NCBI GenBank assembly: GCA_011056555.1
Contig: DSEQ01000031.1
Coordinates: 1-62,762, forward strand
Length of the DNA: 62,762 nucleotides
Reading direction: 5' to 3'
Source: Candidatus Zixiibacteriota bacterium
Lineage (GTDB): Bacteria > Zixibacteria > MSB-5A5 > JAABVY01
Shown: positions 7,834 to 16,051 of the stretch, piece by piece
Layout of the letters: each line of letters starts with the position of its first letter
Numbering within the stretch: position 1 is the first letter of the stretch
Position numbers and translations under genes: made by a program
Notes under the pieces: generated by a model
Told to the model about the DNA's origin: nothing
Database searches by the model: none
Seen by the model: the letters and a program-made list of their open reading frames with translations, nothing else

Positions 7834-8580
7834 ATGATGAAAAAGCTTAATTTATGCATAGCGGTTTTCTTCGGGTTCCTGCTCACCTTCAATATTTTAT
7901 TTGCACAGAGCGACCGGAAGTCCGGACGACTTGACCTGAGAGAGCGTGTTTTTGATTTTGGTATCGTTCCTCGTGAGGCCAAAGTAGTGCATGATTTTGT
8001 GCTCAAGAATGTTGGCCATGATACCCTTAGAATACTGGATATAAAAGCCGGATGTGCCTGCACAACCGCACCGGTCGGCAAGAGAGTTTTGGAGGTCAAT
8101 GATTCCACCATTATGCCTGTGACTTTTTCAACCGGCAGGGCCTCGGGAAAGACTCAAAAAGGGGTGAATATAACAACTGATATGGAGCCGCGAGGGCTTT
8201 TCCCGCTTTCTATCAAGGCCTATGTTGAATCGCCCACTATGAAGACTCCCGATCTTACGGCCGAACCGAGGAGCATAAAGTATACCCCGCCCGATACTGA
8301 AGCAGAGGGAGTTGCCGAAGTTGAGCTTGTCAACAACAGCGATAAGGATTTGACGGTCAAGATTGTGGATTATACGGATGATCTGGGACAGCCGAAGCTG
8401 AAAGAGGGTAGGATCAAACCCGGTAAGAAAAGCGAACTCGAATTTGAATTCATTCCGATGAGTAATATGAGTACTGTCAATGGCTCGGTCACGCTTGAGG
8501 TGTATGCTGGTGAAGAGATGCTGATGCGCTATTCGATTCCGATCATCCGCCAGCGCCCAGTCGATTATTCATCAAAGTAA
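7834..8580 (+). CDS. DUF1573 exported protein
   Basis: About 248 residues. An N-terminal signal peptide (FFGFLLTFNILFAQS) is followed by a DUF1573 domain at about 20-120, with its typical start VFDFGIVPREAKVVHDFVLKN and the short Cys motif GCACTT. The second half is another Ig-like beta-sandwich. DUF1573 proteins are ASH-like modules of FCB bacteria, exported to the periplasm or surface; no biochemical role is established. Start choice: three in-frame ATGs lie at 7822, 7834 and 7837. GAGG at 7824-7827 sits at good distance from the ATG at 7834, so I use that one. The next gene follows after 23 bases and may be cotranscribed. Confidence 0.8.
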   Translation: MMKKLNLCIAVFFGFLLTFNILFAQSDRKSGRLDLRERVFDFGIVPREAKVVHDFVLKNVGHDTLRILDIKAGCACTTAPVGKRVLEVNDSTIMPVTFSTGRASGKTQKGVNITTDMEPRGLFPLSIKAYVESPTMKTPDLTAEPRSIKYTPPDTEAEGVAEVELVNNSDKDLTVKIVDYTDDLGQPKLKEGRIKPGKKSELEFEFIPMSNMSTVNGSVTLEVYAGEEMLMRYSIPIIRQRPVDYSSK

Positions 8581-8603
8581 ACGCAGCATTTGGGAGGTAC
8601 TAA

Positions 8604-9125
8604 GTGAGCAAATTTCCGCAGACAGATATGCTTGAACGGGAGGACCTGCTGGAGCTTTTATCATGCTTTGCCAAAAGGTGGCTGGCGCATGACGGGCTCT
8701 GGTTTCAGGCGGTGGAGAGAGAGTTCGATATCGAGAAGGCGATGAAGCTCGATGCCCAGGCCTGGGGACGGTTCTCGCCGATTGAAGCTAAACGAATAAA
8801 GAAATTCCTGAATCTTTCAGAAAATTCCGGGCTTGAGGGACTGGCAGAGGCATTGAAATTCAGGCTTTATGCTTTCATAAACGAGCAGTCGATTAAACGT
8901 GTCTCTGAGAATACCCTTGAGCTCAAGATGATTAATTGCCGGGTGCAGTCGGCTCGTCAGAGAAAGAATATGCCGCTCTTTCCGTGCAAGGATGTCGGTA
9001 TTGTGGAATACACCACCTTTGCAGAGGCTATCGATTCACGGATTGAGACTGAATGTGTACGATGCGTTCCTGATGAATACGACGGCGAGAAATTCTGCCA
9101 CTGGAGATTTACGCTGAAGGAATAG
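8604..9125 (+). CDS. DUF6125-like cytosolic protein
   Basis: 173 residues with no signal peptide or membrane segment. It starts at a GTG preceded by GGGAGG at six bases, which fixes the start. The sequence (LLSCFAKRWLAHDGLWFQAVE near the N-terminus; NCRVQSARQRKNMPLFPCKDVG and later ECVRCVPDEYDGEKFCHWRF) matches my memory of the DUF6125 family, which has conserved cysteines that could bind a metal or heme. The function is unknown. It ends four bases before the convergent MauE/DoxX-like gene, with no visible terminator between them. Confidence 0.7.
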   Translation: MSKFPQTDMLEREDLLELLSCFAKRWLAHDGLWFQAVEREFDIEKAMKLDAQAWGRFSPIEAKRIKKFLNLSENSGLEGLAEALKFRLYAFINEQSIKRVSENTLELKMINCRVQSARQRKNMPLFPCKDVGIVEYTTFAEAIDSRIETECVRCVPDEYDGEKFCHWRFTLKE

Positions 9126-9129
9126 GCGG

Positions 9130-9591
9130 CTATTGATTTTTGGTATGGCCTATAGCATCATCAAGAGTGTATTTATGTCTTCCCAGTAATGCCACGAGTG
9201 CCAGGGCGAGGAAGATAATATCTCGTCCAAAAATGTAGAAAAGGTTCGGCTCCTGATGGACAGGGAAGCATCCACAGTCGAACAGCTCGATTCCAAGCAG
9301 ATTGCTGAAAGCAAAGGCTCCGATAAATATTACCATCAGGCCGGTCATAATGGCCGCCGCACCCCTGGTCATGAAACCGAACAGCAGCGCCAGGCCGATG
9401 ATCACTTCGACACCGGGAAGCAGTATTGCCGTAAGGTTCAGAAGGCTTGACGGAACAATTTTGTATGCTCCGATATCACCTACAAAATTACGGGGATAGA
9501 CGAACTTGTCGAAAGCCGCAAAGAGAAAGACGAAAGCGATGATAATCCGTGCCGCAAAGGTGATCCATCTATTTTTGATGAGCGCTTTCAT
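9130..9591 (-). CDS. MauE/DoxX-family redox-associated membrane protein
   Basis: 153 residues with four predicted membrane helices (about 10-27, 50-72, 77-98, 115-135), the size and layout of DoxX/MauE proteins. A Cys pair in DCGCFP after helix three is typical of the MauE-like branch, which is associated with thiol-disulfide chemistry. Its start overlaps the stop of the upstream rhodanese gene (ATGA), so the two are translationally coupled. Likely role: inner-membrane electron or disulfide transfer together with the membrane-anchored rhodanese. The exact substrate is unknown. Confidence 0.8.
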   Translation of the reverse strand: MKALIKNRWITFAARIIIAFVFLFAAFDKFVYPRNFVGDIGAYKIVPSSLLNLTAILLPGVEVIIGLALLFGFMTRGAAAIMTGLMVIFIGAFAFSNLLGIELFDCGCFPVHQEPNLFYIFGRDIIFLALALVALLGRHKYTLDDAIGHTKNQ

Positions 9592-10148
9592 TCTGCTGCT
9601 GCCCCCTCCGGTTTAACATCGGCTTCAATCGGCAGGTCATTTTCTGTCCAGAAATTCCAGCCTCCGAAAAATATCGAGATGTTTTCGAATCCTTCGGTAT
9701 CTTTCAGGTAGCGGGCAAGATGCAGTGAAACGTCGCATTCTGTCCCCGAGCAGTAAGTAACAATCGGATATCCCGGATCGGCGGATCTTCTCAAAGAATC
9801 CATCTGCATTTCGAATGTCCGGTCATCAGCGAATTCGAAATCTATGTTGATCGCTCCGGCTATATGGCCCTCGGCATATTCCTCGCTTGAACGCGCGTCG
9901 ATAAACAAGGCATCCTGATTTATAAATCTCATGTATGCCATTTCGGTGTTAAGCAGGTCAAAAGCGGAGTCGGTTGACGGTTCCCATGAATACGGCATCC
10001 ATTCTGTGTCGGCTTGCGATATAGTAGATGGATCGCGGTATTCCTGAACCCATGGAATCCCATTGGGTGAAAGAAGATTGTTGGCGACTCCCAGAATCAA
10101 TCCGGCAAGAAGCAGTATTACTATCTGTACGGGCAGTTTCTTCAGCAT
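9588..10148 (-). CDS. Membrane-anchored rhodanese-like protein
   Basis: 186 residues. An N-terminal membrane anchor (about 7-25) is followed by a rhodanese domain at about 62-172: DALFIDARSSEEYAEGHIAG is the typical CH2A-like segment, and C133 in VTYCSGTEC is the candidate active-site cysteine. The loop carries an additional cysteine, C138. Rhodaneses carry a persulfide on this cysteine; here the domain probably faces the periplasm. It is coupled by a four-base overlap to the MauE/DoxX-like gene, a pairing that suggests sulfur or thiol redox work at the membrane. Substrate unknown. Confidence 0.85.
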   Translation of the reverse strand: MLKKLPVQIVILLLAGLILGVANNLLSPNGIPWVQEYRDPSTISQADTEWMPYSWEPSTDSAFDLLNTEMAYMRFINQDALFIDARSSEEYAEGHIAGAINIDFEFADDRTFEMQMDSLRRSADPGYPIVTYCSGTECDVSLHLARYLKDTEGFENISIFFGGWNFWTENDLPIEADVKPEGAAAE

Positions 10149-10264
10149 AAGGCGGATAAGATAATCAAATTCACCGGTTTGTAAATATATTTATGTATGT
10201 ACAATCAGAAATCGAGAATAGTTCCCGGATTTGGTATTGACGGCATTCTTGTGATGATCGAATA

Positions 10265-11755
10265 TCAAAGCCCGGCAGCCTGCGGGCTTAATTCCGCCAG
10301 CTTTTCCTGAAGTTTCTCGATTCTGGGGGTATCCTGGTCGGCATTGGCATAAACACCGGTCAGAATATTCCGAAGTGTCTCGACAGCTTTTTCAGTCTGG
10401 CCGTCCCATTCATAAAGCCGTGCCAGAGTTATTAGTGTGTATGAATGATTTGGATTTAAGTCCAGGTTCTCCTGCACCAGGCTGAAAGCTTTATCTTTCT
10501 GGCCCAGTTTTAAATAGGCCTGAGCGAGTATATTTCTGGTGTCAATTTTCTGGTCCGGACGCCAGAACTGCCGGTTATCCAGCAGATCTTCCAGCACCAG
10601 CACATCTTCGTAATTCTCGCGGCCCATACTAATATAAGCCTGAAGTAATTCGACCCAGCCGACGTAATTTACGGATGATTCGAGGTCGTTTTTTTCACCG
10701 GAATCGCCGGTGAATTTCCTGGCATTATTTAAGTATTCTTCTGCCTTATCATAATCATCTTCCAGCAGATAAGCGAAGCCGTGAATCATATCTCCCCAGA
10801 AGCGGGCTGCATCCACGGTTTCTCTTTTCTCGGCAAATCGATAAAGCGAATCGGCCATTGTTCTGGCCATCTCGGGATCCCATCTTCTCCAATATGAACG
10901 TCCTTTATTTACCATCAAATTCAAACTGTCCTGAGTCTCGCGGGTAAGGTCCTTGATTTTCCGGAAGATCTGATCGGCCTTGGAATACATACCCTTGGCC
11001 ATGTAAGCCTCGGCCATATGATATAACACAAAATCAAACTGCGGCTCTATCTGGTAGGCAGTTTTGAATTCATCCAGGGCCTCGTCATAACGTCCCACCG
11101 CCATCAAAATTTCGCCCCTGGAATCGTGCGGATTGGCCTGGTCCGGCAAGAGCTGCAAATATTTATCGAAATGGCGCAGGGCCTTGTTGAAATTGCCGTT
11201 GCTGTACTCCAGATATCCAAGATGATTGTAGGCCGGTGTAAAATCGGGATCAATTTCCAGCAGCTTTTCATACTCCTCGATTGCCTGCTTGATTTCCCCT
11301 CTCTCCCAGTAGCTTATGGCCAGAAAGTTATGGCCTTCAACACGGTCGGGGAATCTTTCCACATATTTCTTGATCAAGCTGTGCACTTCTTCCGGATCAT
11401 TTCCGAAAGAACTCCTGACGATATCGATATAGGCCTTTTCATGGTCTTTAAGCCTGTCATATTGGGCCATGGCGCGTTCCACAAGTTCATCGCGCTTTTC
11501 AGTATGGCCGTACATATGATTGCGTTGAGCCAAGGTAATCAGGGCCATGGCGAAATTTGAGTCGAGCTCCAGGGCCTGATGAAGTTTGTCGTTGGATTCC
11601 ATAAAATAAAGTTTATACACGAGGTCCTCTGATTCAAGAAAAAGCTGGTGCGCTTCATCTGAGGATGTGGTGTATTCCTTATCGTCTCTTAGAGCGTATA
11701 TGCCCGATACAATAACTAACAGAGCAAAGACAAGTAGAATTATTTTATTCAGCAT
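10265..11755 (-). CDS. Membrane-anchored tetratricopeptide repeat protein
   Basis: 496 residues. The N-terminal hydrophobic segment (about 3-22) looks like an uncleaved anchor or signal peptide. The rest is a chain of TPR units from about 35 to 490, clear for example at AISYWERGEIKQAIEEYEKL and YLEYSNGNFNKALRHFDKYL. TPR arrays are protein-binding scaffolds; nothing in the sequence names the partner. The ATG is preceded by GGGAG. It lies 116 bases downstream of no same-strand neighbour that overlaps it and probably forms its own transcript, starting in the region shared with secD. Confidence 0.8.
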   Translation of the reverse strand: MLNKIILLVFALLVIVSGIYALRDDKEYTTSSDEAHQLFLESEDLVYKLYFMESNDKLHQALELDSNFAMALITLAQRNHMYGHTEKRDELVERAMAQYDRLKDHEKAYIDIVRSSFGNDPEEVHSLIKKYVERFPDRVEGHNFLAISYWERGEIKQAIEEYEKLLEIDPDFTPAYNHLGYLEYSNGNFNKALRHFDKYLQLLPDQANPHDSRGEILMAVGRYDEALDEFKTAYQIEPQFDFVLYHMAEAYMAKGMYSKADQIFRKIKDLTRETQDSLNLMVNKGRSYWRRWDPEMARTMADSLYRFAEKRETVDAARFWGDMIHGFAYLLEDDYDKAEEYLNNARKFTGDSGEKNDLESSVNYVGWVELLQAYISMGRENYEDVLVLEDLLDNRQFWRPDQKIDTRNILAQAYLKLGQKDKAFSLVQENLDLNPNHSYTLITLARLYEWDGQTEKAVETLRNILTGVYANADQDTPRIEKLQEKLAELSPQAAGL

Positions 11756-12068
11756 TCATTTTCTCCCGGGTCAATCCTGTTCCCAAAGCTGTTTAAATTA
11801 GCCTGCATAAGTATAATAGTCAAATAAAATCCCAGGTTCCAGGCATAAATCACCCCTGTTACTATAATCGAACTATTGTTCGTCTGAAATTATGAAAAGT
11901 TTCAATTAAAAATGAGATAATTTTACTAAGATATTGCCGTAAAACCCTTTATCTTGTATGAAAGTACGGGAATTCTAATATGTCATATTTTCGTTGACAT
12001 CATCCGAATTCATACTATATTGTCAAACTAATTTTCTATATTGACTTAGTGAGGAGGAATGCATCTGA
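11756..12068. other. Divergent intergenic region between TPR gene and secD
   Basis: 313 bases, AT-rich. It contains the secD promoter at 11994-12021. On the minus strand, TATTATACT at about 11810-11820 could be a -10 element for the TPR gene, but I find no convincing -35. I see no gene, RNA or repeat in the remainder. Confidence 0.6.
11994..12021 (+). promoter_or_regulatory. Sigma-70-type promoter for secDF
   Basis: TTGACA, a 16-base spacer, then TATATT. The leader is about 40 bases and contains GAGGAGG eleven bases before the secD ATG at 12069. Confidence 0.7.
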
Positions 12069-13841
12069 ATGCGAAGAACTGAAACGGTAAGAATTGTGGC
12101 TATTGCGGTCATTCTGATTGCGTCGTTTTTCTTCCTGCTCCCCAGCATTCGACTTTTGATCATGAGTGAGGAAGAGAAGGCCGCGATGCGAAGAACCGAC
12201 CCGGAGGGCTACGTCAGCCTGGTCCGCCAGTCAATTAAGCTGGGCCTTGATCTTCAGGGCGGCCTGAGGCTTGTGCTGGAACCTGATGTTGCGGACCTGT
12301 CAAGTGCCGGGGCGTCAAATGCGGCCGACCAGGCTCTGACAATTATCTCCAACCGTATCTACGGTATGGGCACGATCGAGCCTGAAATTCGTAAGCGCAA
12401 GAATAATCAAATCGTGGTCGAAATTCCAGGTATAGATTCAATTTCGGTGGCGGATGCCAAGAAACAGATCTCCCAGATTGCGAAACTCGAATTCCGCTTT
12501 CTGGAAACACCGACTGTCACTGACCAAACCGTCGAAAAAATTGACGCTGTTATGGCCGCCGAGTTCGGAACCGATTTGGATACTGCCCAGGAGCTGACCG
12601 ATACTGCGGCGGTGGAAACAGATACCGCCGTTTCAGAAGAAGCCGAAGCTGAAGAAGAAACCGCCGAAATGGCGGATACCGGAGAGGTTGAAGAGGGCGA
12701 ACAAGAGACTGCCATGGCTGAAGAGGAAGAAGCCAAGGTTCCCATCGGTGATACCGCGGTGGTGGACCTGGATCAGGCTCTCGAAGGGGAGACCTCGCTA
12801 TCAGCTTATTTAATGCCTGCAGAAAGATCGGCCTTCTATATCAGGGGTGCCAGCAAGGAAAAAATACAGATGATTTTGCGCCACCCCGAGGTCCAGGAAG
12901 TGATACCGTCGGGTTCTGAATTTTTATTCTCGACCGGCCCTGTGGATTATAATGGGGTCTTGTACGATAAACTTTACCTTGTCAAAAAGCGTGTCGAATT
13001 TACAGGGGAATCGCTGGAAGGGATTACCCCCAGCACGGATCAATTCAGACGTCCCGAGGTCCTGTTTAATGTTAAATCGAATTACCGCGCCCGCTGGGGA
13101 AGCGTAACAGGAAACAACCTCCAGAAACCGCTGGCGATCATCCTTGATGGCCGGGTTGAGTCGGCCCCCACGATCGAGAACCAGATTACCACCAGCGGTA
13201 AGATCACAATGCGTTCGGGAGCGAGCTACAAGGATGCTGTGCAGCTCTCCAATGTGCTTAAATCCGGTGCCCTGCCGACCAGGCTGATCATCCGTGAGGA
13301 CGTTATCGTGGGACCATCTCTGGGACGGGACTCAATCCGGAACGGCATCACAGCCTCGCTTTTGGGGCTGGCCCTGGTCGCACTCTTCATGATTTTCTAT
13401 TACCGCGCGTCAGGTATTGTAGCGGTTATCGCACTGGTATTCAACCTGTTCGTTTTGATGGGTGTGCTGGCCATGCTTAATCGGATGCCCAACGTCTCGG
13501 TGGCGTTAACTGTGCCCGGGGTGGCGGGTATCGTGCTTTTGGTGGGTATTTCAGTCGATGCCGCGGTACTCATATTTGAAAGAGTAAGAGAGGAGCTGCG
13601 CACCGGCAAGACTGTACGCGCCTCCATTGACGCCGGTTACAGCCGTGCCGCTGTGGCCATTGTTGACTCAAATATAACCACCTTGATCGTTGCCATAATT
13701 CTGAATTCCCTCGGTTCCGGGCCGGTTAAAGGTTTTGCCGTGACTCTGATGATCGGTATATTGATCTCACTCTTCTCGGCTCTGGTTGTTACTCGTACGA
13801 TATTCGAATTCAGAAAAACCTACAGGAAGCTGAGTATTTAG
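12069..13841 (+). CDS. secD: Protein translocase subunit SecD
   Basis: 590 residues. One N-terminal membrane helix (9-31) is followed by the large periplasmic domain (GLDLQGGLRLVLEPD at 59-73, the SecD hallmark) and then five C-terminal helices with the RND-like segment LLVGISVDAAVLIFERVREE. SecDF uses the proton gradient to complete protein export through SecYEG. An insertion at about 165-225, almost all Glu, Ala, Thr and Asp, interrupts the periplasmic domain and is not part of the usual SecD core. SecF starts 14 bases after the stop. No yajC lies upstream. The start at 12069 is set by GAGGAGG; an ATG at 12059 is out of frame. Confidence 0.97.
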   Translation: MRRTETVRIVAIAVILIASFFFLLPSIRLLIMSEEEKAAMRRTDPEGYVSLVRQSIKLGLDLQGGLRLVLEPDVADLSSAGASNAADQALTIISNRIYGMGTIEPEIRKRKNNQIVVEIPGIDSISVADAKKQISQIAKLEFRFLETPTVTDQTVEKIDAVMAAEFGTDLDTAQELTDTAAVETDTAVSEEAEAEEETAEMADTGEVEEGEQETAMAEEEEAKVPIGDTAVVDLDQALEGETSLSAYLMPAERSAFYIRGASKEKIQMILRHPEVQEVIPSGSEFLFSTGPVDYNGVLYDKLYLVKKRVEFTGESLEGITPSTDQFRRPEVLFNVKSNYRARWGSVTGNNLQKPLAIILDGRVESAPTIENQITTSGKITMRSGASYKDAVQLSNVLKSGALPTRLIIREDVIVGPSLGRDSIRNGITASLLGLALVALFMIFYYRASGIVAVIALVFNLFVLMGVLAMLNRMPNVSVALTVPGVAGIVLLVGISVDAAVLIFERVREELRTGKTVRASIDAGYSRAAVAIVDSNITTLIVAIILNSLGSGPVKGFAVTLMIGILISLFSALVVTRTIFEFRKTYRKLSI

Positions 13842-13855
13842 GAGGAGTATGCGCG

Positions 13856-14845
13856 ATGTTCAGAATAATAGGTAAGACAAGTATAGATTTTATCAGCAAA
13901 AGAAAATATTCTTTTACTGTTTCCGGTATACTCCTTCTGATAGGGATTGCCGCCTTCATTATGATTGTGCTGGGCCGGGCCAATTTCAGCATCGACTTCT
14001 CGGGTGGCGCTGAGATTACAGGCGTATTTGAGGAACCGATGACAACTGAAGAGCTTCGATCAGCTCTTGCAACCGAGGGTCTGGCCAAGGCCCGGATTCA
14101 GACTGTGCATGTGGGTGATACGCTGGCATTCCTGATTAAGCTCAAATCCGGCATGATTGATGTTTCCGAGGTGGCGGCGGAGGCCCAAACCGAAAGAGGG
14201 GACAGTTTGATGGTTGCTGAGCTTAACACCTCAGAGATTATTGCCGACAAAATTATGTCAATATTGGCAACCGAATTTCCCGATAATCCTTTCCACAGAA
14301 TATCCTCCAGCATCACGGACCCATCTATCGGGCGTGCGCTGAAGAGCTCTGCGGGCTGGATGGTGCTGGCAACAATCCTGGGGATATTGATCTACATCTG
14401 GATCAGGTTCGATTTCCGCTTCGGCGTAGCTGCAACATTTACGACTTTCCATGATGTGCTGCTGGTGCTGGGTATATTGTTCCTGATGGGGCGGGAAGTC
14501 TCCATACTTATGGTTACAGCGCTGCTGACCCTGGCCGGATATTCCCTGACGGATACTGTGGTGGTTTTCGACAGGATCAGGGAGAATCTTAAAACCTTCC
14601 GTAGAAAGGGAGATTTTGTTTCGACGGTTAATCTTTCGATCAATGAGGTTTTAAGCCGCACTCTGGTAACCTCAATTACAACATTTTCTGTGGTGGCAAT
14701 ATTATTTATCTTCGGCGGAGAAATACTTCGAGATTTCTCGCTGACACTGATGCTGGGTATCATAGTCGGTACCTACTCATCTGTTTTCATGGCTTCGCCC
14801 TTGATTGTCGTATGGGAGAACCGCTCACCCAAACGGTTTAAATAA
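13856..14845 (+). CDS. secF: Protein translocase subunit SecF
   Basis: 329 residues with six predicted membrane helices: one at about 20-40, a periplasmic domain with IDFSGGAEI (the SecF version of the family motif), and five more at about 163-310. The ALLTLAGYSLTDTVVVFDRIRE segment is a strong SecF signature. It works as a heterodimer with SecD. The ATG is preceded by GGAGGAG. A strong terminator follows at 14861-14888, so secD-secF is a two-gene operon. Confidence 0.97.
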   Translation: MFRIIGKTSIDFISKRKYSFTVSGILLLIGIAAFIMIVLGRANFSIDFSGGAEITGVFEEPMTTEELRSALATEGLAKARIQTVHVGDTLAFLIKLKSGMIDVSEVAAEAQTERGDSLMVAELNTSEIIADKIMSILATEFPDNPFHRISSSITDPSIGRALKSSAGWMVLATILGILIYIWIRFDFRFGVAATFTTFHDVLLVLGILFLMGREVSILMVTALLTLAGYSLTDTVVVFDRIRENLKTFRRKGDFVSTVNLSINEVLSRTLVTSITTFSVVAILFIFGGEILRDFSLTLMLGIIVGTYSSVFMASPLIVVWENRSPKRFK

Positions 14846-14860
14846 ATTGAATGTGTATTA

Positions 14861-14888
14861 AGGCCCTCCGGCAGGAGGGCTTTTTTTA
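14861..14888 (+). terminator. Rho-independent terminator after secF
   Basis: GCCCTCC (14863-14869) pairs perfectly with GGAGGGC (14874-14880) across a four-base loop, followed by seven T. Confidence 0.95.
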
Positions 14889-14956
14889 CGGGCTTTTTTT
14901 CAAAAACACTGTTATATTATAGTAAATCAATAAAACTTAATTTCAAGGAGGGTGGT

Positions 14957-15841
14957 ATGTTTGCCAAAGGCACTATTGGCCTCAAAGTGGTAATCAACGC
15001 TCCTGATAGTGTTGTATTCAAGCATCTGACAGACCCCGGTCTTTTGTGCCGGTGGTTTTGCGACGAGGCTGAAATCGAACAGCGGGTGGGAGGCGGATTT
15101 GTCTTTGGCGGCCCGCATTCCTTCATGTCCACTTTCATCGAGAAAGCAGGAATTGCCGTAATAGAAGAATATAATCCGCCCGCCCTTTTCAAATTCTCTT
15201 TCAGTCTGAATGGCAGTCCGACCAGTATGGAATTTCAGCTTACTGCAGAGCAGGATAGGACCTCCCTGCTTTTGACTCATCGAGATATACCGCGTGAATC
15301 CTTGATGATGGATGCCCTGATAGTCTCGCTTTCCAACCTCGTACATCTGGTCGAGACCGGAATGGCCGGCCACCGCTTGAATTACCTGACCGATATAACT
15401 GATGAGAAGATCGAGCGCGAAATTAAGATTGAGAGTTCCCCGGAGGCAGTTTTCAAGGCCCTGATCGACAAGAATTCTCTCTCCCTGTGGTTTACCGATA
15501 CGATCCGGGAAGTAGATCCGCAAATCGGGGGTGTCTATGATGTCGGCTGGCGCAGCAGTGACGGCAAGCAGATAGGTCCGATAAAAATCACCCAGCTGGA
15601 GGATAATCGGCGGCTTGGATACAGCTGGTTTTATGATCCCGATGGAGGCAGTCAGGCTGTATGGGAGTTGACGCCTGATGAGAATGGCACACGTGTGCGG
15701 CTCACTCATGAGGGTTTCAAGCGCGGCCGTTATAACAAGGACTACTATCAGGGTTGGCACGCATATATGCTGGCTCTTAAGGGCTTTGTCGAGAAAGGAT
15801 GCCGGCCATTTGAGGTGGTTGAAGGCAACTGGGAATTTTAG
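14957..15841 (+). CDS. Tandem AHSA1/SRPBCC (START-like) domain protein
   Basis: 294 residues made of two AHSA1-like domains. The first covers about 8-140 (VVINAPDSVVFKHLTDPGLLCRWFCDEAEIEQRVGGGF) and the second about 150-285 (IKIESSPEAVFKALIDKNSLSLWFTDTIREVDPQIGGVY). They align with each other well enough to suggest an internal duplication. The fold is a helix-grip pocket for hydrophobic ligands; bacterial members are mostly uncharacterised. The start is fixed by GGAGGG before the ATG. A long antisense reading frame overlaps it and is a shadow. It stands alone between the secF terminator and the cyd promoter. Confidence 0.85.
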   Translation: MFAKGTIGLKVVINAPDSVVFKHLTDPGLLCRWFCDEAEIEQRVGGGFVFGGPHSFMSTFIEKAGIAVIEEYNPPALFKFSFSLNGSPTSMEFQLTAEQDRTSLLLTHRDIPRESLMMDALIVSLSNLVHLVETGMAGHRLNYLTDITDEKIEREIKIESSPEAVFKALIDKNSLSLWFTDTIREVDPQIGGVYDVGWRSSDGKQIGPIKITQLEDNRRLGYSWFYDPDGGSQAVWELTPDENGTRVRLTHEGFKRGRYNKDYYQGWHAYMLALKGFVEKGCRPFEVVEGNWEF

Positions 15842-15955
15842 AATTGCCAACCATATAATCTGGTTTAAATATTCCCGCCAGAGGGTTTCCACACTGCGTA
15901 TTCAACTAATATGGAATAATCGAACTGCGGTGGACTGCAGTGAGAATAATTTGGC

Positions 15956-15984
15956 TTGACCAAATTTCTAAACATTATTAAAAT
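15956..15984 (+). promoter_or_regulatory. Sigma-70-type promoter for cydAB
   Basis: TTGACC, a 17-base spacer, then TAAAAT. The leader to cydA is about 60 bases. I see no clear FNR- or ArcA-type site next to it. Confidence 0.65.
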
Positions 15985-16051
15985 TTACGTGTGGGACTAA
16001 CAGGCGCTTGGAAATGAGATCAGCGCTGCAATCTGGGGGAGTGCCCGGCTG

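Noticed and set aside
12059..12082. Tiny seven-codon frame overlapping the secD start
   Set aside because: Only one base separates it from AGGAGG, too close for initiation; the secD ATG at 12069 has workable spacing.
14927..15892. 321-codon open frame on the minus strand
   Set aside because: It lies wholly antisense to the double AHSA1 gene, has no ribosome-binding site and no recognisable domain; the AHSA1 frame is clearly the real one.
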